Assembly (NCBI RefSeq): GCF_037890695.1 | Contig: NZ_CP149571.1 | Coordinates: 327,501-391,500 of the forward strand | Length of the DNA: 64,000 nt | Direction of reading: 5' to 3' | Source of the DNA: Aeromonas jandaei | GTDB taxonomy: Bacteria; Pseudomonadota; Gammaproteobacteria; Enterobacterales; Aeromonadaceae | In this document: one piece after another, positions 28,009-35,712 of the stretch | Position numbering within the stretch: position 1 is the stretch's first letter | Layout of the letters: each line of letters begins with the position of its first letter | The notes under the pieces: generated by a model | The model's input: the letters and a program-made list of their open reading frames with translations, nothing else | Told to the model about the DNA's origin: nothing | The model's database searches: none | Position numbers and translations under genes: made by a program

Positions 28009-28402
28009 GACGGCGACTCCGGCGGGCCAGTTTCAGTTCGAGGCGGTACACCCGATCCACCACCAGTGCCGTGGTGCCGAGTACCAGAGTGGTGCTCACC
28101 AGCAGCACCACCATGATGCGCCACCCCTCTTGCAGCAGCAGCTCCTGATAGTTGACCACCGCCACCACGGCGGGGACGAAGAAGAGCAGCATCTCCGCCA
28201 GCAACCAACGCGCACCGGCACTGAACCACTCGGCCTTGACCACCCCGAGCAGGATGCAGGCCAGCAGCAACAGCATGCCGGTGAGGTTGGCGGGCAGCGG
28301 CAGATGGAGAGTTCGAACCGCGGTATCGGCCAGCAGCCAGATGGCCGCCAGCAACACAATCTGGAAGGGAGTCTGTAACCAGCGCAGGGCAAGGGATTTC
28401 AT
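28001..28402 (-). CDS. LrgA/CidA-family (holin-like) membrane protein
   Basis: 133 residues from the ATG at 28402. Four membrane segments are visible, with the family pattern LPLPANLTGMLLLLACILLG near residue 35 and LFFVPAVVAVVNYQELL near residue 72. The ribosome binding site is weak. Upstream come, in order, a perfect CTGTGAAC/GTTCACAG palindrome, a TATACT -10 box, and the CidR-type element centred about 63 bases before the predicted start point. Confidence 0.88.
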   Translation of the reverse strand: MKSLALRWLQTPFQIVLLAAIWLLADTAVRTLHLPLPANLTGMLLLLACILLGVVKAEWFSAGARWLLAEMLLFFVPAVVAVVNYQELLLQEGWRIMVVLLVSTTLVLGTTALVVDRVYRLELKLARRSRRHV

Positions 28403-28416
28403 GATTAAGGGTCTTT

Positions 28417-28440
28417 CTGTGAACTGGTTCACAGTATAGA
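28417..28440 (-). promoter_or_regulatory. lrgAB core promoter with CRP-like palindrome
   Basis: CTGTGAACTGGTTCACAG (28417-28434) contains a perfect TGTGA-N6-TCACA CRP core. The minus-strand -10 box TATACT (28435-28440) abuts it, so the palindrome covers the expected start point. Bound protein here would block rather than activate. There is no good -35 box, which suits an activator-dependent promoter. Confidence 0.6.
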
Positions 28441-28459
28441 GAGAGGTAAAACCTTCCAG

Positions 28460-28499
28460 AAATGAATTTAAATTATCAACTTCATGCCTTAAAGGCATG
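28460..28499 (-). promoter_or_regulatory. CidR-type element, copy A (upstream of lrgAB)
   Basis: AAATGAATTT followed 23 bases from its first base by the perfect palindrome CATGCCTTAAAGGCATG (28483-28499). The palindrome is centred near -63 from the predicted lrgA start point, the usual place for a LysR-type recognition site, and it touches the 3' end of the MocR gene. Confidence 0.7.
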
Positions 28500-28501
28500 T
28501 A

Positions 28502-29926
28502 TTATCCCTCCCGCAGTACGCGGCCAAGGTCGCGGCAGAGCTGGCGCAGGGTGCCGTTATCGAGGCCGGCATAACCGAGCAGCCACCCCTCCCGATCCGA
28601 CTCTCCCAGATAGAAGGGGCGCAAGGCTCGCAATCCCAACCCCTGCCGGTTGGCCAGGTTTGTCCAGCGCGCCTCGCCGCCGGGAGGCAACAGCGCGGTG
28701 CACTGCAATCCGGCACCGGTGTGAATGGGGGTCAGCTGTGGGCAGTGCTCGGCCAGCTGGGCCAGCAGCAGATCCCGCCGGCTGCGGTAGAGCAGCCGCA
28801 TCTGGCGCAGATGGCTGGCAAAGTAGCCTCCCTGCAGAAACTCGGCAGTCACCGCCTGCAACAGCTGGTTACTGTGACCGTCGAACGCGGCGCGCGCGCG
28901 GGCAAAGGGCTCCAGCAGCGCCGGTGGCAGCACCAGATAGGCAAGGCGCAGCGAACCGAACAGCACCTTGCTGAAGGTACCCACATAGATGACCCGGCCG
29001 CTGCGATCCAGCCCCTGCAACGAGGGGAGCGGCCGCTGGTCGTACTGAAACTCGCCGTCGTAGTCATCCTCCAGGATCCAGGCCTGCTCCCGCTCGGCGC
29101 GGGCCAGCAGCGCCATGCGCCGTGGCAGGCTCATCGCCATGCCGAGGGGATACTGGTGGGAAGGAGTGGTGTAGATGAGGCGCGGCGCCGGGTGAGCGCC
29201 CGCCGGGTTGAGCCCCTCCTCATCCACCGGCACCGGATGGAGGTGCGCCCCGGCGGCCTGCATCGCATTGCGCGCGCCGAGGTAGCCCGGCTCCTCCAGC
29301 CAGACCGTATCACCGGGGTCGAGCAGCAGCTGGGCGGCGAGCTGGATCCCCTGCTGGGAGCTGGTGAGCAGCAGCACCTGCTCCGGGTGGCAGACCAGTC
29401 CGCGCGACTGCACCAGATAGGCGGCGATGGCCTGACGCAGGGCGGGCAGACCGGCGGGATCGCCATACTGCATCAGGCGCGGGCCGTGCCGGCGCCACTG
29501 CTGCTGCAACAACCGCCCCCACAGCTCGCGGGGAAAGGCGAGCGTATCGCCCTGACCGCTGGCAAAACTGTGCGGGGTGCCCGTCTCCTCCTGACAGGCG
29601 CCGCTGGCGAGGATCGCCTCCCCGCGCCTGGACAGGGGGGCGCCACCGCGCTGGCGGCTGCGCGGCGCGGGCACCACCGCCAGCGCCACGAAGCTGCCCA
29701 CGCCGACCCGGCGGGTCAGGTAGCCCTCCGCCTCCAGCCGGCCATAAGCCTGCTCAACCGTGCCACGCGACAGGGAGAGATCCCGCGCCAGCACCCGGCT
29801 CGGCGGCAGGCGGCTGCCCTGCGGCAGGTGACCGGCGAGGATGGCATCGCGCACCGTGCGCACCAGTCGCTCCTGCACCGGCAAGCTGGCATCGTTCTCG
29901 GCAAACAGGGTCGGCAAGGCGCTCAT
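28502..29926 (-). CDS. MocR/PdxR-type regulator (GntR HTH + aminotransferase fold)
   Basis: 474 residues. An N-terminal GntR winged helix (GSRLPPSRVLARDLSLSRGT near residue 37) is joined to a fold-type I aminotransferase domain. The expected PLP lysine is in GTFSKVLFGSLRLAY near residue 317. Such proteins usually sense PLP or an amine and control the divergent gene. Here that is the rhodanese-GNAT pair, 88 bases away. The target metabolite is not known. The stop codon lies against the CidR-type element of lrgAB. Confidence 0.9.
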   Translation of the reverse strand: MSALPTLFAENDASLPVQERLVRTVRDAILAGHLPQGSRLPPSRVLARDLSLSRGTVEQAYGRLEAEGYLTRRVGVGSFVALAVVPAPRSRQRGGAPLSRRGEAILASGACQEETGTPHSFASGQGDTLAFPRELWGRLLQQQWRRHGPRLMQYGDPAGLPALRQAIAAYLVQSRGLVCHPEQVLLLTSSQQGIQLAAQLLLDPGDTVWLEEPGYLGARNAMQAAGAHLHPVPVDEEGLNPAGAHPAPRLIYTTPSHQYPLGMAMSLPRRMALLARAEREQAWILEDDYDGEFQYDQRPLPSLQGLDRSGRVIYVGTFSKVLFGSLRLAYLVLPPALLEPFARARAAFDGHSNQLLQAVTAEFLQGGYFASHLRQMRLLYRSRRDLLLAQLAEHCPQLTPIHTGAGLQCTALLPPGGEARWTNLANRQGLGLRALRPFYLGESDREGWLLGYAGLDNGTLRQLCRDLGRVLREG

Positions 29927-30014
29927 TGGTCTACTCCATCCAGCAGAATTGGTACATCCGTGTGAACCATTATGCCGCTAGAGTGGAGCTCTGCCATCAG
30001 ACAAGGAGTTAATC

Positions 30015-30452
30015 ATGAGTCACGTTCGTTCCACCGGCCTGCTCTCGCCCGAGCAGGCCGCCCTCTTCTTCGAAGCCCAGCTTGCCTGCCGCACCGATGC
30101 CGCCGATCTGGCCGCTGACCTGATGGCGGCAACGGCCGGCATCGTCGTCATCGACACCCGCTCGCCAGCGCACTACGCCGCCGGCCACATTCCCGGGGCC
30201 ATCTCCCTGCCGCACCGGGAGATGGTGCCCGAGCGGGTGGCCGGGCTCGATCGCGATGCCATCTACGTCTGCTACTGCGACGGCATCGGCTGCAACGGCT
30301 CGACTCAGGGAGCTTACAAGCTGGCGCGCCTCGGTTTTCGGGTCAAGGAGCTGATCGGCGGCCTCCACTGGTGGCAGCAGGATGGCTTTGCGGTCGCGCT
30401 CGGCGACGAGCCGGGTCAGCTGGCCAACGAGGAGGTGCGCTGTGGCTGCTGA
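30015..30452 (+). CDS. Rhodanese-domain protein
   Basis: 145-residue single-domain sulfurtransferase-like protein. It has VIDTRSPAHYAAGHIPGAI near residue 45 and an active-site loop CYCDGIGCNGSTQGAYKL near residue 86, with the expected Cys at the loop. The substrate is unknown. AAGGAG lies ahead of the ATG. It overlaps the next gene by 11 bases and is divergent from the MocR regulator, its likely controller. Confidence 0.88.
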   Translation: MSHVRSTGLLSPEQAALFFEAQLACRTDAADLAADLMAATAGIVVIDTRSPAHYAAGHIPGAISLPHREMVPERVAGLDRDAIYVCYCDGIGCNGSTQGAYKLARLGFRVKELIGGLHWWQQDGFAVALGDEPGQLANEEVRCGC

Positions 30453-31158
30453 GATCAACGAATTTGGCCAACCGCTCGGGCCGCTGGTCGCCGGCTGGGA
30501 CGGCGCCCGCTTCCCGGAAGCGCAACTGCTTGAGGGGTGGGGCTGTCGCTGCGAGCCACTCGATCCGGCCCGCCACGAAGCGAGCCTCTGGCAAGCCTTC
30601 GGCAAGGATGACGGGAGCCTTTGGACCTACCTCACCAGCGGCCCCTTCCCAAGCCGCTCCGAGTGGCAGGGATGGCTGGCGCGTATGGCGGCGGGGCGGG
30701 ATCCCCAGTTCTACGCCATCGTCGATGCCGCCAGCGGGCGCGCCCTCGGACTCGCCAGCTTTCTGCGCATCGACCCTCTCGCTGGCAGCATCGAGGTGGG
30801 CTGGCTCCACTTCGCCCCGGCGATGCGCCGCACCCGGCTCGCCACCGCCGCCATGACGCTGATGATGGCGCGCGCCTTCGCCCTCGGCTATCGCCGTTAC
30901 GAGTGGAAGTGCAACGCCCTCAACCTCCCCTCCCGGCAGGCGGCGCTGCGGCTCGGTTTCACCTTCGAGGGGATCTTCCGGCAGGCCCGGGTCGACAAGG
31001 ATCGCTCACGCGATACCGCCTGGTTCTCGGTGATCGACAGCGAGTGGCCCGCCCTGCAGGCGACCCTTGCCCGCTGGCTGGACGATGCCAACTTCGACCA
31101 GAGCGGGCGCCAGCGCCTCTCCCTCTCGGCGCTCACCGCCGCCCTGCGCGGCAACTGA
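30442..31158 (+). CDS. GNAT N-acetyltransferase (RimJ/RimL-like)
   Basis: 238 residues from the GTG at 30442 (VAAEINEFGQPLGPLVAGWD), chosen because GAGGAGG precedes it; the longer frame starting at 30382 lacks support. The GNAT core includes IEVGWLHFAPAMRRTRLATA near residue 117 and a RimJ/L-like end NLPSRQAALRLGFTFEGIFR near residue 156. This type acetylates amino groups of proteins or small molecules; the substrate is unknown. Translationally coupled to the rhodanese. Confidence 0.85.
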   Translation: MAAEINEFGQPLGPLVAGWDGARFPEAQLLEGWGCRCEPLDPARHEASLWQAFGKDDGSLWTYLTSGPFPSRSEWQGWLARMAAGRDPQFYAIVDAASGRALGLASFLRIDPLAGSIEVGWLHFAPAMRRTRLATAAMTLMMARAFALGYRRYEWKCNALNLPSRQAALRLGFTFEGIFRQARVDKDRSRDTAWFSVIDSEWPALQATLARWLDDANFDQSGRQRLSLSALTAALRGN

Positions 31159-31274
31159 GTGCATACGGGCGGCCACCCTGGCCGCCCCACATTTTCCAGC
31201 CATCCGATCGGCCAGCCTGTTTATCCCCTGCCCGCTGCACGCCTCACCCCGTTGAGAGGCTCAGATCCTTCATG

Positions 31275-31314
31275 AAATGAATTAGAATGAGTCATTTCAT
31301 GCCATATTGGCATG
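31275..31314 (+). promoter_or_regulatory. CidR-type element, copy B (upstream of the CidR-like gene)
   Basis: AAATGAATTA, then at the same 23-base offset the perfect palindrome CATGCCATATTGGCATG (31298-31314). It lies 31 bases before the LysR-family start codon, the position of an autoregulatory site. A second inverted repeat, ATGAAATGA / TCATTTCAT, overlaps its left part. Confidence 0.7.
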
Positions 31315-31344
31315 ATTAGAGCCCTTGTTATCCCGGGAGAGCCC

Positions 31345-32229
31345 ATGGATATTCGCGCCCTGCGCTACTTTGTCGAACTGGTTCGGGAGCAGAGCTTCAC
31401 CCGCGCCTCGGAGAAGCTGTTCGTCACCCAGCCCACCATCAGCAAGATGATCCGCAATATCGAGGAGGAGCTGGGCCAGCCTCTGCTCAACCGGGAGGGG
31501 CGTCGCTTTACCCTGACCGACAGCGGGCAGGTGCTGTTTCAGCGGGCCCAGACCATTCTGGCCGAGATGCAGCAGCTGGAGGCGGAGCTGGCGGATCTGC
31601 AGAGCCTGCAGCATGGTCGCCTCACCCTCGGCATTCCCCCCATGGTGGGCCACCTCTACGCTGATCTCATTCGCGCCTACCGCACCCGCTACCCCAAGGT
31701 GGAGCTGACGCTGGTGGAGTATGGCGGCCGTCTGATCGAACAGGCGGTGCTGGAGGGGGAGCTGGATCTCGCCATCACCATGCTGCCCACCAAAGAGGAG
31801 GGGCCGCTCAGCGCCCTCGATCTCGATCGCTATCCCATTCAGGTGGTGCTGCCGGATCAGCCGCGCTGGCGCGGCGATGCGCCGCTGCGGATGGAGGCGC
31901 TGCAGGAGGAGCCCTTCCTGCTCTATACCCAGGCCTTCACTCTGAGCGAGCGGCTGGAGCAGGCGTGCCGGGAGGCGGGGTTCGTGCCGCAGGTAGCGGC
32001 ACGCAGCAGTCAGTGGGATTTTCTCACCGCCATGGTGCGCAGCGGCATGGGGGTCGCCTTCCTGCCCGAGCCGGTCTGCAACCGGCTCAATCCGGAGGGG
32101 TTGGTACTGCGGCCGCTGGAGCCCGAACTGAGCTGGCGACTCGGAGTGATCTGGCCGCGCGAGCGCTATCTGTCGCGCACCGCCGAAGCCTGGCTGGAGC
32201 TGTGCCGCAAGTGGCGGGAGCCTCACTGA
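31345..32229 (+). CDS. LysR-family regulator, CidR-like
   Basis: 294 residues from the ATG at 31345. The N-terminal winged helix is MDIRALRYFVELVREQSFTR, with VTQPTISKMIRNIEEELG following. The effector domain and the C-terminal LSWRLGVIWPRERYLS resemble, from memory, Gram-positive CidR, the activator of cidABC/lrgAB. The same operator-like element lies upstream of this gene and of lrgAB 3 kb away. The inducer is unknown; acetate- or pyruvate-linked signals are known for CidR. Its 3' end overlaps the convergent binding-protein gene by seven bases. Confidence 0.85.
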   Translation: MDIRALRYFVELVREQSFTRASEKLFVTQPTISKMIRNIEEELGQPLLNREGRRFTLTDSGQVLFQRAQTILAEMQQLEAELADLQSLQHGRLTLGIPPMVGHLYADLIRAYRTRYPKVELTLVEYGGRLIEQAVLEGELDLAITMLPTKEEGPLSALDLDRYPIQVVLPDQPRWRGDAPLRMEALQEEPFLLYTQAFTLSERLEQACREAGFVPQVAARSSQWDFLTAMVRSGMGVAFLPEPVCNRLNPEGLVLRPLEPELSWRLGVIWPRERYLSRTAEAWLELCRKWREPH

Positions 32230-33146
32230 TCGCCGAAGCGATCGGTGAGCGGATTGTAGAAATAGGGGCGGTAATCGAAGCTGATCCCCTTGAGGAAGGG
32301 GTTCTCCAGCTTGATCAGCCGCCGCTGCTGGGGGTGGGCAAAGGCGATGGCCGGGCCGAAGCTCTTGCGCCACAGTGCCTGCAGCGAGCCATCCTGCCAG
32401 GCGATCTGCAGCCCCTGCTCGACCCGTTTGAGCGCCTCGCGATTGTTGGCATTGGTATAGAAAACCCGGGGCAGCGGGTAGTAGATCATCAGAGCATCGT
32501 CGACCTTGAGCCCCTCCAGCTCGTCGTGGGTGAGCTGTTCGCTGCGCAGTTCGCTCACCCCGCGGCAGAAGAGATCGAAACGGCCGCGTGCCACCATCTT
32601 GAACAGCTTCTCGTAGCCATCCACCTCCATCACCTCCAGCCCGGCATGGCGCAGAATATCTACATCGAGCCACCCCTTGCCCTGACCGAAGGTGAAGCGA
32701 CGCAGGCCAGCAAGATCGATCACCTGCCTGACTGCTGCCTGCTGCTGCGGGCTGACAAAACAGATGCGGTAGCTGACGATCCCCAGATGCACCGGGAAGC
32801 GGGCATAGGCCAGCCCCAGCCCCTCGCGAGTGCTGCTGTAACTGTCCATGGCAAAGAGATTGGGGAAGCTGTCGAGCTGCATGCTGACCCGCTCGCGGGC
32901 CTTGGTCATGGGAGGCGCAGCCTCCATCACATAGTCGCCAAACTGGTCGCGCGTCTTGTCGAGGGCGAGACGCAGCAGCTCCCGATCGTAGGTGGTGCGC
33001 GGATCCCGTTCGCTCTCGGGACTGATATAGGTAAAGCGGGTCACCGCCTCGACCGCCAGCGGGAGCAGCACAAGCAGGCTGGCCACCAGCAGCGCCAGCC
33101 ACCGTCCTGCAAACCGCTCTGCCGTTCCATGGCTTATCGCTCTCAT
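32223..33146 (-). CDS. Orphan periplasmic solute-binding protein, paralogue 2
   Basis: 307 residues from the ATG at 33146. The N-terminal membrane/signal segment WLALLVASLLVLLPLAVEAV precedes a domain homologous to the protein at 26348-27244 (shared RICFVSPQQ, DLFCRG, LAWQDGSLQ, NPFLKGISFDY). It begins five bases after the stop of the gene at 33152-33943, so those two form an operon. No permease or ATPase is present. Ligand unknown. Confidence 0.75.
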   Translation of the reverse strand: MRAISHGTAERFAGRWLALLVASLLVLLPLAVEAVTRFTYISPESERDPRTTYDRELLRLALDKTRDQFGDYVMEAAPPMTKARERVSMQLDSFPNLFAMDSYSSTREGLGLAYARFPVHLGIVSYRICFVSPQQQAAVRQVIDLAGLRRFTFGQGKGWLDVDILRHAGLEVMEVDGYEKLFKMVARGRFDLFCRGVSELRSEQLTHDELEGLKVDDALMIYYPLPRVFYTNANNREALKRVEQGLQIAWQDGSLQALWRKSFGPAIAFAHPQQRRLIKLENPFLKGISFDYRPYFYNPLTDRFGDQ

Positions 33147-33151
33147 CCCTG

Positions 33152-33943
33152 TTAGTCCCCTGCCCGATGGGTCTGTCTGAAAGTGGCCACATAGTGCTGA
33201 TAGGCGGGCGAGTTGCGCACCGCCTCGATGGCATCCCACACCTGCTGACTCTCATGCGGATGGCTCTGGCGGAAGGCGTGGGAGAAAACCAGATAGTAGG
33301 GCTTCTCCACCAACACCGGCGCCAGCCGCTCGATCTGCCCTTGCAGGTCGGGATAGGCCGCCAGCAGGCTGTCGGCCACTTCGGTCTGCAAGGCGGTGGC
33401 GGCGGCCCGATCCATCACCAGCTTTTTCAATATGATGAGCGGATCCCGACTGGAGTCATCTACCTCGACTCCCGCCCCCTGCAGGTACTCGACTATGGAG
33501 AAACCGGACTGGGCCGCCACTATCCCCTTGACCCTGAGGGTGGTGCCATCCCACTGGCTCTTGCCCCCCTTGAGCTGATAGAGGCTGTAGCTTTCGATGA
33601 GCAAGCGCTTGTCGGGATCCGGCTTGTCACCGCGCATCGGGTAACTGCCTATCTTGCTCGCCCGCTCCGCGCTGTAGCTCATCTTGAAGGCAGCATCCAT
33701 CTGGCCGCTACTCACCAGCGAGAGGCAGCGCTTCCAGGGGAGTGGAGTCATCAGGATTTCGATGCCAAGGCGCTCTGCCACCAGCTTGAGGTGATACTGA
33801 ACGATCCCCTCCCCCGACTGCAGCAGCCAGGGGTAGGAGTCGCTGTTTTCAAAACAGGAGTGCAGGGTAAAGGCAGGGGTAGCACTACCCGTGGCGGGGA
33901 GAAGCAGCACAGCGCACAGCAGGGATCTGACAGATGCTCGCAT
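33152..33943 (-). CDS. Periplasmic amino-acid-type binding protein
   Basis: 263 residues with a signal peptide (SLLCAVLLLPATGSA-TP). The fold pattern is that of family 3 extracellular binding proteins, for example LKLVAERLGIEILMTPLPWK near residue 52. It is more distant from the two paralogues than they are from each other. First gene of a two-gene operon with 32223-33146. Such orphan binding proteins may feed a transporter elsewhere or act with a sensor; nothing here decides. Confidence 0.78.
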   Translation of the reverse strand: MRASVRSLLCAVLLLPATGSATPAFTLHSCFENSDSYPWLLQSGEGIVQYHLKLVAERLGIEILMTPLPWKRCLSLVSSGQMDAAFKMSYSAERASKIGSYPMRGDKPDPDKRLLIESYSLYQLKGGKSQWDGTTLRVKGIVAAQSGFSIVEYLQGAGVEVDDSSRDPLIILKKLVMDRAAATALQTEVADSLLAAYPDLQGQIERLAPVLVEKPYYLVFSHAFRQSHPHESQQVWDAIEAVRNSPAYQHYVATFRQTHRAGD

Positions 33944-34060
33944 GGGGCCATATCCTTGGCAGCCAGTCTCCTTCCACTATACCAGCCAGCCCGCTACCGT
34001 GCCGTGGCGGCAGCGTCAGGCCGTGCGGGGCATCACTCTTCGTCGCTGACTCTTCACCGA

Positions 34061-34525
34061 TTACTCTTCGCCGATAGGAGCGGCAATCCACTTCAGCAAA
34101 GTCAGCATATCCTGCGGCGCCACACCGACCGAGAGGCCACGCTTGCCGCCGCTCACCAGGATCTCGTCAAATTGCATAGCCGACTCGTCGAGCACGGTGG
34201 GCAGCAGCTTCTTCTGGGCCAGCGGGCTGATGCCGCCCACCTTGTAGCCGGTCAGTTTTTCCGCTTCCGCCGGCTTCATCATCTCCACCTTCTTGAGGCC
34301 GGTCGCCTTGGCCAGCTGTTTCAGACTGCACATGCCGGATGAGGGCACTATGGCCACCACCGCCTGTTTGTCGTGGTGGGCGATCAGGGTCTTGAATACC
34401 TGCGCCTCCGGCAGCCCGAGCTGAGTCGCGGCATGCTTGCCGAAATCGTCGTGGGCTTCGCACTCGTAGGGGTAGAGCTTGTGGGGGATTTTGAGCTTCT
34501 TCAGCAGGTTGATGGCAGGAGTCAT
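34061..34525 (-). CDS. ybaK: Cys-tRNA(Pro) deacylase YbaK
   Basis: 154 residues from the ATG at 34525 (MTPAINLLKKLKIPHKLYPY). It hydrolyses Cys-tRNA(Pro) made in error by prolyl-tRNA synthetase. The YbaK/EbsC pattern is clear: FGKHAATQLGLPEAQVFKTL near residue 27, the catalytic Lys in VFKTLI, and GYKVGGISPLAQKK near residue 95. A second, more divergent family member lies at 50879. The frame extends 84 bases upstream without family similarity. Confidence 0.92.
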   Translation of the reverse strand: MTPAINLLKKLKIPHKLYPYECEAHDDFGKHAATQLGLPEAQVFKTLIAHHDKQAVVAIVPSSGMCSLKQLAKATGLKKVEMMKPAEAEKLTGYKVGGISPLAQKKLLPTVLDESAMQFDEILVSGGKRGLSVGVAPQDMLTLLKWIAAPIGEE

Positions 34526-34703
34526 GATGGTTGCCTTGAATCGAATTGCATAAAAACAAGGCCAGACAGTCTGCGCCTCACGATAGGGTGATGCAAGTCG
34601 CAAGGGCAATTTGGGGCGCGACGCGCCACCGGACAGTGCCTTTCCGACAGCGCCCCATGCTATCCTCGCCCCCCGATTTCACCGATATTCGTCCTCATTT
34701 CCC

Positions 34704-35216
34704 ATGCAGATCGAGCTTGTTCCCCTTACCCCTGAAGAGACCCTGAGCCCCGGCGGGCTGGCCCTGCAGCAGCGGGTCATCAACTCGCAGCCCGTCTTCA
34801 ATCTGGCGCTGGGCGGCCCTGCGGCGCTTTCCCTCACCGCCATCCGGCAGGATGCTGAAGCCGTGCTGGCCGCCGGCGGCCGCTATCTGGTCATTCGCAG
34901 GCAGCAAGAGGTTGTCGGTATCGCCCATCTGCTGGCCAGTAACCCCTTCGATGGCCATCCCTGGATTGGTCTGCTGGTGATCGATAGCGAAATGGCGGGT
35001 AAAGGGGTGGGGCGCAGTGCTGCCAGTCAGCTTTGCCACCATCTGGCACAACTCAACCCGGCGCCGGTTCGTCTCTGCGTTCAGCTGAGCAACCCTGCCG
35101 CCCTCGCCTTCTGGCAGCGCTGCGGCTTCGAGCAGATCGAGGAAGATCTCGACGATGAAAATCGCCCCATCGCCATTTTGCAGGCCATCCCGCATAACGG
35201 CGCGAACCCGCGCTGA
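34704..35216 (+). CDS. GNAT-family acetyltransferase
   Basis: 170 residues from the ATG at 34704 (MQIELVPLTPEETLSPGGLA). The acetyl-CoA-binding pattern GKGVGRSAASQLCHHL is near residue 98, and a typical C-terminal LSNPAALAFWQRCGFEQIEE near residue 130. The substrate is unknown. Divergent from ybaK, with 178 bases between the starts. Confidence 0.82.
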   Translation: MQIELVPLTPEETLSPGGLALQQRVINSQPVFNLALGGPAALSLTAIRQDAEAVLAAGGRYLVIRRQQEVVGIAHLLASNPFDGHPWIGLLVIDSEMAGKGVGRSAASQLCHHLAQLNPAPVRLCVQLSNPAALAFWQRCGFEQIEEDLDDENRPIAILQAIPHNGANPR

Positions 35217-35292
35217 GCCGGGTTACAATGGCGCCCATCGTATCGGTTACGCCCGCCACCCGGGCGCCACCCACCATAGGCAACGAGGTTAT

Positions 35293-35628
35293 ATGACCCG
35301 ATCACGCTGGCTACCGACGGGAATATCCCTGCTCGTCCTCCCTCTGCTCCTCACCGGCTGCGCTCACCAGCCCGATGCAGAGGAGTACCAGAGCAAGGTG
35401 GATACCCTGATCAAACTCTGCACGGAAGAGACGCTCCCCAACTCTCAGGCAAGGCCCGAGGGGTTCGACCTTGAGCAGCATCTGGCCGATCTCAGGGCCG
35501 AGCGACTGCAGCTCACTCGCCAGCTGGCCACCCCGGCAGGGCAAGCCGCGCTCACCGCTCGCCTGAAAACCAGCGAAGACGATCTCGACATCCTCTGCCT
35601 GAAACAAGCACTGCAGCAGAGCCAGTAA
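35293..35628 (+). CDS. Small putative lipoprotein
   Basis: 111 residues from the ATG at 35293 with ACGAGG upstream. The signal sequence ends in the lipobox LLTGC, so Cys near residue 20 would be lipidated. The mature part is charged and helical, with two further Cys residues (KLCTEE and DILCLKQ) that could pair. I do not recognise a family. It resembles in size the YgdI/QseG-type small lipoproteins but without convincing motifs. Confidence 0.7.
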   Translation: MTRSRWLPTGISLLVLPLLLTGCAHQPDAEEYQSKVDTLIKLCTEETLPNSQARPEGFDLEQHLADLRAERLQLTRQLATPAGQAALTARLKTSEDDLDILCLKQALQQSQ

Positions 35629-35659
35629 TCGAGCCGGGCCAAGGGAACACCAGAAACAG

Positions 35660-35692
35660 AAAGGGCGCCTGATGGGCGCCCTTCCTGTTTCT
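35660..35692. terminator. Bidirectional terminator between the lipoprotein gene and ppc
   Basis: AAGGGCGCC / GGCGCCCTT stem with a short loop in an otherwise gene-free convergent gap. Confidence 0.85.
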
Positions 35693-35712
35693 GTGATTTT
35701 AGTGGTCTGCGA

